Source: JALYOC01 sp036675345 (GTDB taxonomy: Bacteria; Myxococcota; Myxococcia; Myxococcales; Myxococcaceae). From it: 64,000 nt of DNA. Positions 9,091-17,264 of the stretch are shown piece by piece (position 1 is the first letter of the stretch; every line of letters begins with the position of its first letter). The notes beneath the pieces were generated by a model that was given only the letters and a program-made list of their open reading frames with translations, ran no database searches and had not been told where the DNA came from. The position numbers were made by a program, and so were the translations under genes. The stretch lies in the NCBI GenBank assembly GCA_036675345.1, contig JAKFFE010000022.1, forward strand, positions 62,001 to 126,000. The letters run 5' to 3'.

Positions 9091-10588
9091 CGCTCCCCTG
9101 GGGCCTGGTGGTGATCGCCACTGGCGGCTGCTCCACCGCGTCCGGGGTCTCTCCGGTGATGTAGACCCGCGGTCCGGTGATCCGCAGGCTGGCGGTCCAC
9201 CCCGCGGGCAGCCCGGGCTTGGACCAGTGGTAGAGCCAGCGCGCGTCCGCCGGGGGCAGGTTGACGCAGCCGTGGCTGCGCGGCCCTCCGAAGGCGTCAT
9301 GCCAGTAGGCGCCGTGCACCGCGTAGTTGCCGCGGAAGTACATCGCCCAGGGCACCTCCTGGACCTGGTACGGGCCGTCCTCGTCCACCCCGTTCATCGG
9401 CTTGGTCTGGTAGACGCGGTTGACCTGATAGAGGCCGCGGGGAGTGACGTAGCCCTGCTTGCCGGTGGAGATCAGGATCGCGCGGACCGGAGTGCTGCCC
9501 TGATAGGCCACCAGGGTCTGCTCGGTCAGATCGATGTGCACCCACTGCTCCTTGCGGCCGATCCCCTGGGGGCGGTTGATCCGCTCGGCGATCCGCACGC
9601 TGTTCCGGGGGATGGCCAGGCCATCACCCACCGCCAGCAACTGGCCGTCGTGCTCTTCCAGCAGGGCGCCGCCGAAGAAGCGCGAGTGCTTGGCGGCGGT
9701 CCCGCAAGGCTCGGGGGACTCGCCCTCCTCCAGGCAGTAGACCGGTGCCTCCCGGAAGGCGAAGGCCAGCGGCAGCCGGGCCTCGGGTCCCAGCGGCTCT
9801 CCGCGGACCGCCGGCTCGGGGAAGTACTCGTCCAGGTCCTTCTCCCGGATCAGCTCCCCGGAGAGCAGCTCCAGATACGGCTCGGGCCCGTTGCGCAGGG
9901 TGCGCACGTACGCCAGCAACAGGGTCCCCTTGATCCGACGCTGGACCAGCCCCGGCGGTGGCTTGCCGGCATCCAGCGCCGCCAGCTCCTGCGTGGTGGG
10001 CAGCCGCCGCAGCAGCGGGGCTCCGTTGCGCCCCTTCGCCGAGCGGTAGGGGGTGGGGCGGTCCAGCTGGGGAATCCGCCGCGAGACCCACGCGTCGAAC
10101 GGCTCGGAGAAGGGCGCCTTCTCCAGCCGGGCGCCGTCCCCGGAGCACAGGAAGGCGTCGCCGGACACCTGGGCCCACTCGCCGCCCTCACAGGACGTCC
10201 CCTGGGGCACGGCAGGGACCCGGCTGCCGATCCCGGTGTAGCCGACCACCGTCCGCTTGTCGGGGCGGGCGTAGAGGGGCACCGAGAGGCCGGTCACCAG
10301 CGCCCGGTGGGTGAACTGAGGCGAGAGGACCGGCTCCGGGACCGGATAGGTCTGACGCCAGGACTCGGCGGTGGGGCCGGCGAAGTGGACCGGCGGGGAG
10401 GACTCCGGCTCGGCCGGCGGTCGGTGCGAGGCGGTGACCACGACCGGGGCGGGCGGCGTCTCAGGCGGCGAGGGCACTGCCACCAGGGCGGGGCTGGAGG
10501 GAGGCGGGGTCAGGGGTGGGGTGTGGGCACAGGCGCAGAGCGCCCCGGCGGTGAGACTGGAGAGGAGGCGCAGTCGGGCGGAAGCCAT
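9071..10588 (-). CDS. Lipoprotein L,D-transpeptidase (YkuD family)
   Basis: A cell-wall enzyme of 505 residues that likely forms L,D cross-links in peptidoglycan or attaches proteins to it. The signal peptide runs into Cys18/Cys20 (AGALCAC), so a lipid anchor is likely. A Pro-rich linker follows, then an SH3-like stretch around residues 98-155 and a middle region of unknown role. The YkuD catalytic domain lies at about 348-470, with conserved His425 in VHGAYWHD and the nucleophile Cys441 in SHGCVNLP. Length is above the family average because of the middle region. The 309-aa gene overlaps its 3' end. It diverges from the S51-like gene across about 100 bases. Confidence 0.88.
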   Translation of the reverse strand: MASARLRLLSSLTAGALCACAHTPPLTPPPSSPALVAVPSPPETPPAPVVVTASHRPPAEPESSPPVHFAGPTAESWRQTYPVPEPVLSPQFTHRALVTGLSVPLYARPDKRTVVGYTGIGSRVPAVPQGTSCEGGEWAQVSGDAFLCSGDGARLEKAPFSEPFDAWVSRRIPQLDRPTPYRSAKGRNGAPLLRRLPTTQELAALDAGKPPPGLVQRRIKGTLLLAYVRTLRNGPEPYLELLSGELIREKDLDEYFPEPAVRGEPLGPEARLPLAFAFREAPVYCLEEGESPEPCGTAAKHSRFFGGALLEEHDGQLLAVGDGLAIPRNSVRIAERINRPQGIGRKEQWVHIDLTEQTLVAYQGSTPVRAILISTGKQGYVTPRGLYQVNRVYQTKPMNGVDEDGPYQVQEVPWAMYFRGNYAVHGAYWHDAFGGPRSHGCVNLPPADARWLYHWSKPGLPAGWTASLRITGPRVYITGETPDAVEQPPVAITTRPQGSDARPLN

Positions 10589-10687
10589 GAGCCCCGGATG
10601 CTACGGATCGTTTGCGCACCAATCAATATTCGGTCCGAAGGTGTGCGCCTTACACCCACGCGCGAAAATGATAGAGCCTATGGGCAC

Positions 10688-11617
10688 ATGAACAACGGCA
10701 CCGTCCTCATCTACAGCTCGCACGACCGCGGCAGGTACCTGCACGAACGCTTCATCACCGGGCGCGCCCTGGGTGGGTGGGGCAACAAGCGGGTGATGTT
10801 CCTTCCGATGTCCGAGCGCGGGGATCTGGGCTCCCAGGAGTTCGGCTGGGGGAACTTCCGCTACTTCTTCGACCAGTACGCCCACCTGGGGCTGGAGTAC
10901 TTCCCGTTCTTCTGGCGGCCGAACCTGAGCCACCACGACGTGCAGCAGCTGTGGCACCACCTGGCCACCGCGGAGGTGGTGATCCTGGGCGGCGGCCACA
11001 GCCACACCGGGCTGGAGCGCTACAAGCAGCTGGGAGCGCGCTTCGACGGGGAGTGGGGCAAGTTCGGCCGGATCCTCCACGAGCGTCAGGCGCGCGGGCT
11101 GTTCACGGTGGGCTTCTCCGCCGGCGCCGATCAGCTCAGCGAGCGGATCTACCGGAGCGTGAACAACGGCGGCTACAACGACGGCTTCGGGCTGGCGCGC
11201 AACGTGATGGTCCGGCTGCACCACGACTCGAGCGAGAACGGCGATCTGGCCTGGGGCGCGCACCGCTTCCCCCGGGAGCGGGTGTTCGGGCTGCCCAACG
11301 ACTCCGGGCTCCACGTGGACCAGGGCGTGCTGCCGTCGGGCAACCTGTGGCAGGTGACCGAGTTCGTGATCGACAACTCCTGGGACGAGCCCAGCGACGG
11401 TCACCACGTGAAGACCCGCTCCGGCGCCAAGATCGAGCACTTCGGTCCCGACGGCCGGCACTGGTCCTTCGGTGGTGGCGATCACCTGGTGCGGATCCGC
11501 TCCCAGGACTACGGCTTCGACGAGTCGTGGATCCTCACCGGCGGGCAGGTGCTCCACTACGGGACCCTGGCCCGCGACGGGTACCAGGGGATCGAACACC
11601 TGCTGGCCTCGCACTGA
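10688..11617 (+). CDS. S51-type peptidase / cyanophycinase-like protein
   Basis: A 309-residue cytoplasmic protein with the class I glutamine-amidotransferase-like fold of peptidase family S51 (dipeptidase E, cyanophycinase). The nucleophile elbow is GFSAGAD with Ser144, preceded by the glycine-rich strand-turn VVILGGGHSHTGLERY at about 97-112. In this family such a serine cleaves Asp- or beta-Asp-linked peptides. The exact substrate is not evident, and there are no cyanophycin synthetase genes nearby. The ATG at 10688 begins the conserved part; no ribosome binding site stands out. It diverges from the L,D-transpeptidase gene. Confidence 0.72.
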   Translation: MNNGTVLIYSSHDRGRYLHERFITGRALGGWGNKRVMFLPMSERGDLGSQEFGWGNFRYFFDQYAHLGLEYFPFFWRPNLSHHDVQQLWHHLATAEVVILGGGHSHTGLERYKQLGARFDGEWGKFGRILHERQARGLFTVGFSAGADQLSERIYRSVNNGGYNDGFGLARNVMVRLHHDSSENGDLAWGAHRFPRERVFGLPNDSGLHVDQGVLPSGNLWQVTEFVIDNSWDEPSDGHHVKTRSGAKIEHFGPDGRHWSFGGGDHLVRIRSQDYGFDESWILTGGQVLHYGTLARDGYQGIEHLLASH

Positions 11618-11675
11618 AGTCCCCGGAAGGGGTGGCAGCCGGTAAGCGGCGCCGCCCCCTTGCCGGGACCGGCCT

Positions 11676-13241
11676 TCAGTACGCGCTGAGCGCGGAGCGG
11701 CGCCAGGAGTTGGTCGCCACGCAGACGTAGACGTAGTCCCCGTCCCAGGCCAACTCACCGCTCTGGCAGGGCGCGTTGGAGGCCGGGGACCGCGGAGTGC
11801 GGAAACGGACCGCGCCCTCCACATCCAGCGCCGCACTGGGAGTGGCGATCCCCACCCCCACCGCGCCCGAGGAGGCGACCTGGAGCCGCACCGGCTCGGT
11901 GGTGGTCGCCGTCCGGAACCGGTAGTCGATGCTCTGGCCCGGCTGGGGCGGGTAGTCGGCGATGCCACCGGGATAGGTGGCCCAGGAGTAGCCAATCAGG
12001 CTGAAGGCCTCGCTGTTGACCAGCTCCCAGGTGTACTGCTCGCCCTTCCAGATCTGCAGCGGGGCAGTGAGATTCATCGCGGTGAATTGGCTCGCGGTGA
12101 GGACGTAGCTGGACCCCGAATAGAGCAGCGCTCCGGCGGTCCCCTGGCCCCGGTAGATGTTCAGGGTGAAGGTTCCGGAGACGGCCTGGCCGAGGAAGAC
12201 CGAGACCTGGGTCAGCTGCGAGGAGACGCCCGCGGTGAACGACTGCCAGGCGAAGGTGTTGGGTCCGTAGATCACCCCGCCCGCCGAGCTCTCCTGATCG
12301 GTGACCGGCGCGCCCAGGCCCGGAAGCGAGACGCTCAGCGGCGCGGCCGAGGCCGGGGCGCCCACCGAGACCGTCCGGGAGGTGCTCAGTCCCAACGGGT
12401 CCAGACTCCAGGGCTGGTTCGTGAGATCGGTGTAGCTGCCGGAGATGGCCGCGCTGGAGAGGGCAGGCGCGCCGGTGAGATCGGCGTAGCTGCCGGAGGT
12501 GGCCACGGTGGAGAGGGCGGGTGCGCCGGTGAGATCGGCGTAGCTGCCGGAGGTGGCCACGGTGGAGAGGGCGGGTGCGCCGGAGAGATCGGCGTAGCTG
12601 CCGGAGGTGGCCACGGTGGAGAGGGAGGGCGCGCCGGAGAGATCGGCGTAGCTCCCGGAGGTGGCCACCCCGGCCAGATTCGGGGTGCCGCCGAGGTCCG
12701 CGTAGCTCCCGGAGATTGCCACCGCCGAGAGCGCCGGACGACCGCCCAGGTCCGCGTAGCTCCCGGTCAGCGCCACCGGGGAGAGCGCCGGGGCGCCTAC
12801 CAGATCGGAGTAGTTGCCCGAGGCGGCCACGGTGGCGAACACCGGGCGACCGGTCAGGTCACCGTAGTCCCCGGAGAGAGCCACCGCCGAGAAGGCCGGG
12901 GTATCGCTGAGCGCCAGGTAGCTGCCAGAGGTGGCCACCGGGGAGAGGGCGGGAACGCCGACCAGGTCCGAGTAGGCGCCGCTGATCGCGACCGGTGAGA
13001 AGTCCGGCAACCCAGCCAGATCGGCGTAGCTGCCGCTGCTGGCCACGCTGGCCAACTCCGGTGCACCGCTCAGGTCGGCGTAGGCCCCGCTGGTGGCGAC
13101 CGCGCTGAGGGCCGGGGCGTCCTCCAGATCCTCATAGCTTCCGGAGGTCGCCACCGGCGCGAGTCCGGTGACGTTGGTGACGGGAGTGGGACCACAGCCC
13201 AGCAAGACCGCGAGGGACACTGCGACGGCGAGACTCCGCAT
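11676..13241 (-). CDS. Repeat-rich surface lipoprotein with phage-tail-fibre-like repeats
   Basis: A 521-residue lipoprotein: the signal peptide ends in a clear lipobox, LLGC, with Cys16. Residues 30-278 are fourteen tandem copies of an 18-residue unit of the type VATSGSYADLSGAPALST. The core SGSYxDLxxxP is common in phage tail fibres and related trimeric fibrous proteins. After the repeats comes a compact domain (about 300-450, including QSFTAGVSSQLTQVSVFLGQ), then GVGIATPSAALDVEGAVRF, the intramolecular linker seen before the tips of fibre proteins, and a small Cys-containing end. I infer a surface fibre for attachment or recognition. No chaperone gene is adjacent. The 5' end is overlapped by the tail of the upstream membrane-protein frame. 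Confidence 0.75.
   Translation of the reverse strand: MRSLAVAVSLAVLLGCGPTPVTNVTGLAPVATSGSYEDLEDAPALSAVATSGAYADLSGAPELASVASSGSYADLAGLPDFSPVAISGAYSDLVGVPALSPVATSGSYLALSDTPAFSAVALSGDYGDLTGRPVFATVAASGNYSDLVGAPALSPVALTGSYADLGGRPALSAVAISGSYADLGGTPNLAGVATSGSYADLSGAPSLSTVATSGSYADLSGAPALSTVATSGSYADLTGAPALSTVATSGSYADLTGAPALSSAAISGSYTDLTNQPWSLDPLGLSTSRTVSVGAPASAAPLSVSLPGLGAPVTDQESSAGGVIYGPNTFAWQSFTAGVSSQLTQVSVFLGQAVSGTFTLNIYRGQGTAGALLYSGSSYVLTASQFTAMNLTAPLQIWKGEQYTWELVNSEAFSLIGYSWATYPGGIADYPPQPGQSIDYRFRTATTTEPVRLQVASSGAVGVGIATPSAALDVEGAVRFRTPRSPASNAPCQSGELAWDGDYVYVCVATNSWRRSALSAY
12408..13154 (-). repeat. Fourteen tandem 54-bp coding repeats
   Basis: Within the lipoprotein gene, 54-base units encode 18 residues each. 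Copies 10-13, around 12460-12660, are nearly identical in DNA as well as protein, while the outer copies have diverged. This is the pattern expected from recent unequal exchange or slippage in the middle of an old array. Confidence 0.9.
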
Positions 13242-13708
13242 GGGGGACCTGACTCAACGAAGGAGCGAGTGAAGTGGGACTGTTGTTTTCTTAACACAAC
13301 GTAAAGCTCCGGGGTCCCTGCGAATTGGTGGAGCGCCACCCACAGGCTGCACCCCAGCATCAGCAGGGTCACCGGCGCCCAGAGAATCCGCTCCCATTTG
13401 CTGGGGGTGGCCAGGTTGGCCAGGGAACCCACGGCGCTGAAGATCACCACCGCCCAGATCAGCCACCCCGCCGCCGGACGCAGCTGCGGAAGCACCAGGT
13501 CCGCCCGGGCCAACACGATCACCGCCAGGCCCGCCAGGATCGCCGACTGGAGGACCGCCGCGATCCTGATCGGGGGGGGAAACCGCCCCGGATACTTGCC
13601 TCCCATCGCCAGGTGGCCCCAGGGCATCCCGGCGGCCAAGGCCAACTGGAACAGGCAGGCGACGAGGGTGAGGGCGGAGAAGATCAGCGCGGGGATCGGG
13701 GGGCTCAT
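13070..13708 (-). CDS. Small integral membrane protein with over-long C-terminus
   Basis: The frame opens at the ATG at 13708 (MSPPIPALIFSALTL) and encodes four membrane helices within its first 130 residues, separated by short loops, with the end of the conserved-looking part at about LLMLGCSLWVALHQF. It resembles the small hypothetical inner-membrane proteins common in myxobacteria; I cannot assign a function. The open frame does not stop there. It continues through an A/T-rich, intergenic-looking stretch (13262-13310) and 172 bases into the lipoprotein gene, ending at 13070. The real protein may be shorter if a small indel occurred: the neighbouring frames contain TAA and TGA near 13296 and 13255. 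It diverges from the gene at 13783. Confidence 0.55.
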   Translation of the reverse strand: MSPPIPALIFSALTLVACLFQLALAAGMPWGHLAMGGKYPGRFPPPIRIAAVLQSAILAGLAVIVLARADLVLPQLRPAAGWLIWAVVIFSAVGSLANLATPSKWERILWAPVTLLMLGCSLWVALHQFAGTPELYVVLRKQQSHFTRSFVESGPPCGVSPSQCPSRSCWAVVPLPSPTSPDSRRWRPPEAMRIWRTPRPSARSPPAGPTPT

Positions 13709-13782
13709 GTTGGGGGGCGGTCCTGAAAGGGGCACCTCCGAATCTGGCTCGGGCGCCGACGGAGCGGCATTCTCCACCAGGC

Positions 13783-15024
13783 ATGGGGAATCGAAAGCGG
13801 AGATGGCGCTGGATCGCAGCCTCGGCGGTGGCGGGCGCGCTGCTGGCCCTCTGGGGCTGGGGACAGGGTGCTCCTTCCGAACGGCTTCAGGACCCGGGCT
13901 CACCCGCGCCGGGGAGTACGCGCATCGAGGCTGTTCGCGAGCCACCGGTGGAGGACTCCAGCCTCACCCGCTCGCAGGAGGGCGCGCCGACCGGTCCGGA
14001 GCGCGCAGCCAGCCTCCCTCCAGACCGAACTGGACTGGACGGAGGACCCAGCCCCGCTGAGCCCTCCGGCGACGAGGCGGCGCGCTTCCTGGCGGACAAC
14101 GCCCGACTGGCAGACGAGCTGGTGGACCGCTTCTGTGAGGAGTCACGCCGGCTGGAGGGTGGTTCGATCCCGCCCGCCCAGGCGCAGCGGACCCGCGATG
14201 CGTGGGCGTACATGGCGGTGCGGATCGACTGGGAGGGAGGAGACCGTCCGCCAGGGCTGCTGCGTCTGGGGAGCCCGCTCCGTCAGCGGCTGCGCGAGTA
14301 CGGGGACGCGTGGCCGGTCAAGATCCGCGACTACGACCTGCAGGGCCTGGACTTCGGCTGGATGACCGAGCTGCAGGCCTTCGATCACTGGGACGTGCTC
14401 CGGGACGTGCGCGCGCGCGAGCCCAGCGGGACCAACTTCATGGCGGTCTTCATCCCCAACTTCTTCGAGCTGATGAACTGGACCCGGCTGCGCTTTGGCC
14501 GGGCGATGGGGGTGGGGGACTGGGCGTCCGCCTCCAGCGACGTTCGCCACCTGGCCACCTTGCTTCGCACCACCGGGCTGGTGGTCGCAGACATGGTCGC
14601 CTACCGGATCCTGAAGGTGGAGCGCGAGGCCCACGCCGCGGCGATCGCCTCGGGAAGGCCGGTGGGCGGGTGGCAGCCGCTCCCGGAGGAAGAGCTGGAG
14701 GGATACCGCCGGGTGACCCGCTCCGGGATGCAGTTGTTCGCGCCCGGAGTCTCCGAGGCCACCATGCGCAAAGCCTTCCAGTGCGCGGGCGCCAATCGCT
14801 GCTCCTCGCTGTTCGAGGGAGTGGGCGCGCACGCCAGCTACGGGCAGTACAGCGGACAGGACAGCTCGAGGGTGATCGAAGAGCTGGCCAACGCCTCAGG
14901 GTGCGATCCGCGCACGCTGCAGTGGCTGCAGCAAAGCCGCCGGGTCACCGCCGAAGAGATGCTGGGCGCCTTCTCCGATGGGGCCAACCCTCTGCAACTG
15001 CTGCGGCCGGACGGAGGCAGCTGA
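13783..15024 (+). CDS. Exported or membrane-anchored protein of unknown function
   Basis: A 413-residue protein that I do not recognise. A basic N-terminus (MGNRKRRWRW) precedes one hydrophobic helix at about 11-27, so it is either cleaved and exported or anchored. A Pro/Ser-rich linker to about residue 90 follows, then a mostly helical globular region to the end. That region contains a pair of cysteines (FQCAGANRCSSLF) and the stretch FMAVFIPNFFELMNWTRL. No catalytic motif stands out. The next gene starts 33 bases downstream on the same strand. Confidence 0.65.
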   Translation: MGNRKRRWRWIAASAVAGALLALWGWGQGAPSERLQDPGSPAPGSTRIEAVREPPVEDSSLTRSQEGAPTGPERAASLPPDRTGLDGGPSPAEPSGDEAARFLADNARLADELVDRFCEESRRLEGGSIPPAQAQRTRDAWAYMAVRIDWEGGDRPPGLLRLGSPLRQRLREYGDAWPVKIRDYDLQGLDFGWMTELQAFDHWDVLRDVRAREPSGTNFMAVFIPNFFELMNWTRLRFGRAMGVGDWASASSDVRHLATLLRTTGLVVADMVAYRILKVEREAHAAAIASGRPVGGWQPLPEEELEGYRRVTRSGMQLFAPGVSEATMRKAFQCAGANRCSSLFEGVGAHASYGQYSGQDSSRVIEELANASGCDPRTLQWLQQSRRVTAEEMLGAFSDGANPLQLLRPDGGS

Positions 15025-15057
15025 ACGATCGCCCGGGCACGGTAGACTGGGCGGGTG

Positions 15058-16002
15058 ATGCTCGCCCTGCTCCTCTCCGCTGCCCTGGCCGCCACGCCCG
15101 CCGTCGAGGTCCGACTGGCGGCCCCCACCTTCTCGTACGCCAACCTGGACGAGAAGACCGGGGACTTCTTCGTGGACTCGCTGGGGCAGCAGCTGCTCAA
15201 GCAGGGCGCGCAGGTGATCAGCCAGAAGGAGATCGCCGCGGTGCTGGGGCTGGAGCGCCAGAAGCAACTGATGGGCTGCGGGGATGACCAGGGCAGTTGT
15301 CTGGCGGAGCTGGCCGGCGCGCTGGGAGTGGATGGGATCCTGATCGGCAGCGTGGCCCGCACCAGCGCCGGCTTTGCCTGCAACCTCAAGGTGGTGGCCA
15401 GCAGCAGCGGCAAGACGCTGGCCGCGGAGAGCGTGCGGGTGAAGTCGGACGACGCGCTGCTCGACTGGTTCGAGCAGGCCGCGGTCCGGGTGGTGGGAGA
15501 CGTGCGCAAGGCGCTGGGGAAGGCGGGGGGACGTCCCGAGCCGCAGCCGGAACCCCTGGCCGCTTCCGGCCCCACCCCAACGCAAGCATCCGGCACGGCC
15601 AGCCCCTCCGCGACCGGTAGCGCCCTGGCGGGCTCCTCCGCTCCCCAGCCCTCCTCCGGTCAGCCCTGCGAGGTGCTGTGGAACAGCAAGTGGTACCCGG
15701 CGCAGATCCTGGAGACCCGGGCCGACGGCAAGATGCTGATCCGCTACGACGGCTACAGCGCCACCTGGAACGAATGGGTGTCCGAGGCACGGATCCGCCC
15801 GCCCACCCCGGTGCCGGAGGCCGTCCCGTTGAAGGTGGCCCCCGGGACCCGGATCCAGGTGGAGTGGAGCGGTAATTGGTACGACGCCACCGTGCTGGAG
15901 ACGCGCGCCGACGGGCACGCGTTCATCAAGTTCGACGGCTACGGAGACTCCTGGAACGAGTGGGTCCCGCCGGGCCGGATGCGGGCCCGGCAGGGCGAAT
16001 AG
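15058..16002 (+). CDS. Exported TolB-like protein with two Tudor-knot-like domains
   Basis: A protein of about 314 residues. A short signal peptide (MLALLLSAALAATPA) is followed by a domain of about 140 residues that resembles the N-terminal TolB/FlgT-type module, with the segment LGLERQKQLMGCGDDQGS and the two cysteines of MGCG and GSCLAEL. A Pro/Ser/Ala linker leads to two similar domains of about 45 residues, each with a W(Y/N)xxxhLETRADG core and a YDGYSATWNEWV or FDGYGDSWNEWV ending. This is the pattern of Tudor-knot/agenet-like small barrels. The first module recurs at the C-terminal end of the 25315-29745 frame. An in-frame GTG lies three bases upstream. The stop is back to back with that of the tail-tube-like gene. 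Confidence 0.7.
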   Translation: MLALLLSAALAATPAVEVRLAAPTFSYANLDEKTGDFFVDSLGQQLLKQGAQVISQKEIAAVLGLERQKQLMGCGDDQGSCLAELAGALGVDGILIGSVARTSAGFACNLKVVASSSGKTLAAESVRVKSDDALLDWFEQAAVRVVGDVRKALGKAGGRPEPQPEPLAASGPTPTQASGTASPSATGSALAGSSAPQPSSGQPCEVLWNSKWYPAQILETRADGKMLIRYDGYSATWNEWVSEARIRPPTPVPEAVPLKVAPGTRIQVEWSGNWYDATVLETRADGHAFIKFDGYGDSWNEWVPPGRMRARQGE

Positions 16003-17187
16003 CTACCCGCGCTCCACCCGCTCCACCGCGAACTCCAGCTCCTCCACCAGGTGGGTGTCGCTGCTGGAGTTCAGCTCCGGCGCCTTCCAGCGGCAGGGCC
16101 AGGCCTCGTAGAAGTTGTAGCGCAGCACCTCGTTGCCCTCGCGGTCCAGGTAGACGATCGATCCGGACTTCCGCTCGGTGGTCCCGGCCAGGATCTTCTT
16201 GTAGGCGTCCAGCACCGTGGCCCCGGCGCTGCCACGCTTGAGGACGATGTTCTTGTACTTGGCCTTGCCCGCGCGCTTGTGGGTGATCGGGTCATCCCCG
16301 TTGCGGTACTCCACCACCTCGGTCTCCGACTCCATCCCGCTCAGATCCAGGAAGCCGCCGACCACCGCGCCATCCAACTCCAGCAGGAAGCGCCCGCCGG
16401 TGTAGCTGCGCTGGGGCCCGGAGGTGGCCACCCGGCGGGAGGTCAGCCCTGGGTGCTGGTAGGCCGCATCCAGCGACGCTTGCAGCGAGTCGATCCCCAG
16501 CGCCTGGGCCCGCAGCCCGAAGATGTCCCGGCCGGAGGCGGCGTCGGTCACGGTCAGCCCGGTGACGCCGTCACCGCCGGAGATGCTGTACACGGCCTTC
16601 AGCTCGGTGAAGAACGGGTGCTGGGGATTCCAGTCCACCCGGCCCAGCCGCGTGGCCAGCGCCAGCTCCACCAGCACCCCGGGCGCGGACACCGCGGTGG
16701 TGGGCCAGGCCTCGGTGAAGGTGTAGCGGAACAGCCACTCCCCGTCCTCGGTCAGCGCGGTCAGGGTCCCGTCCAGGGTCAGGCCGGGGCCGCTCTTGGC
16801 CCACTCCGCGGCCGGATCGCAGACCACGCCTTCGGGGCAGGTGCCCAGCGCCGCCACCTGGTTGCGCCAGGCGGAGAAGGCCTCCGCTCCGGGGCTCTCC
16901 GCCGCGGACAGCCGGACCGGATCCCAGCCCCGGACGGTCACCCGGGCGCCGCTCCCGCCCTGCTGCACCACGTGGGTCAGCTCATGCCCAGAGGCCGCCT
17001 GGAAGGTCACCGCGTCCGGGAGTCCGGTCACCCCCTTGCCCTCTGCGGCGTGGTTCAGCTCCAGCCGATAGGTGAGCGCGTAGGGGACCGGCTCGGGGGG
17101 CGGCTTCTCTCCGGCGCAGTCAGGCGCGGACTGGAGGAAGACGGCGGCCAGGCTCAACAGGAAGAGGGGACGGCCAGAAGGCAGCAC
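16003..17187 (-). CDS. Exported protein with two phage tail-tube (gp19-like) domains
   Basis: A 394-residue protein. The N-terminus (MLPSGRPLFLLSLAAVFLQS) looks like a Sec signal peptide. The C-terminal 130 residues match the T4 gp19/contractile tail-tube family closely: GGFLDLSGMESETEVVEYRN, KYKNIVLKRG, GSIVYLDREGNEVLRYNFYEAWP and ELNSSSDTHLVEELEFAVER. The first 170 mature residues look like a second, diverged copy, with VTGLPDAVTFQAASG and the paired motif EWLFRYTFTEAWP. Tail-tube proteins normally stack into hollow tubes in the cytoplasm beside sheath and baseplate genes. Here there is a signal peptide, a tandem arrangement and no sheath, baseplate or AAA gene in the window. Function is unknown; a periplasmic or surface tube is an inference. 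Confidence 0.75.
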   Translation of the reverse strand: MLPSGRPLFLLSLAAVFLQSAPDCAGEKPPPEPVPYALTYRLELNHAAEGKGVTGLPDAVTFQAASGHELTHVVQQGGSGARVTVRGWDPVRLSAAESPGAEAFSAWRNQVAALGTCPEGVVCDPAAEWAKSGPGLTLDGTLTALTEDGEWLFRYTFTEAWPTTAVSAPGVLVELALATRLGRVDWNPQHPFFTELKAVYSISGGDGVTGLTVTDAASGRDIFGLRAQALGIDSLQASLDAAYQHPGLTSRRVATSGPQRSYTGGRFLLELDGAVVGGFLDLSGMESETEVVEYRNGDDPITHKRAGKAKYKNIVLKRGSAGATVLDAYKKILAGTTERKSGSIVYLDREGNEVLRYNFYEAWPCRWKAPELNSSSDTHLVEELEFAVERVERG

Positions 17188-17264
17188 AGACGACTCGAGG
17201 TTTCTCCGGCCCTGACGACGGCGCCGACGTTAGGGCGGCACCCGGACGCTGTCGAGCCAGCTTC

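Noticed and set aside
10640..10656. GGTGT-N7-ACACC inverted repeat between the L,D-transpeptidase and S51-like genes
   Set aside because: The arms are only five bases long and there is no second copy, so chance is a sufficient explanation.
11618..11675. Imperfect hairpin between the convergent S51-like and lipoprotein genes as a terminator
   Set aside because: The stem has a bulge and a mismatch, and no T-run follows on either strand.
12408..13154. The regular 54-bp repeats as a CRISPR array
   Set aside because: They have no spacers of differing sequence. They are contiguous coding repeats with conserved reading frame.
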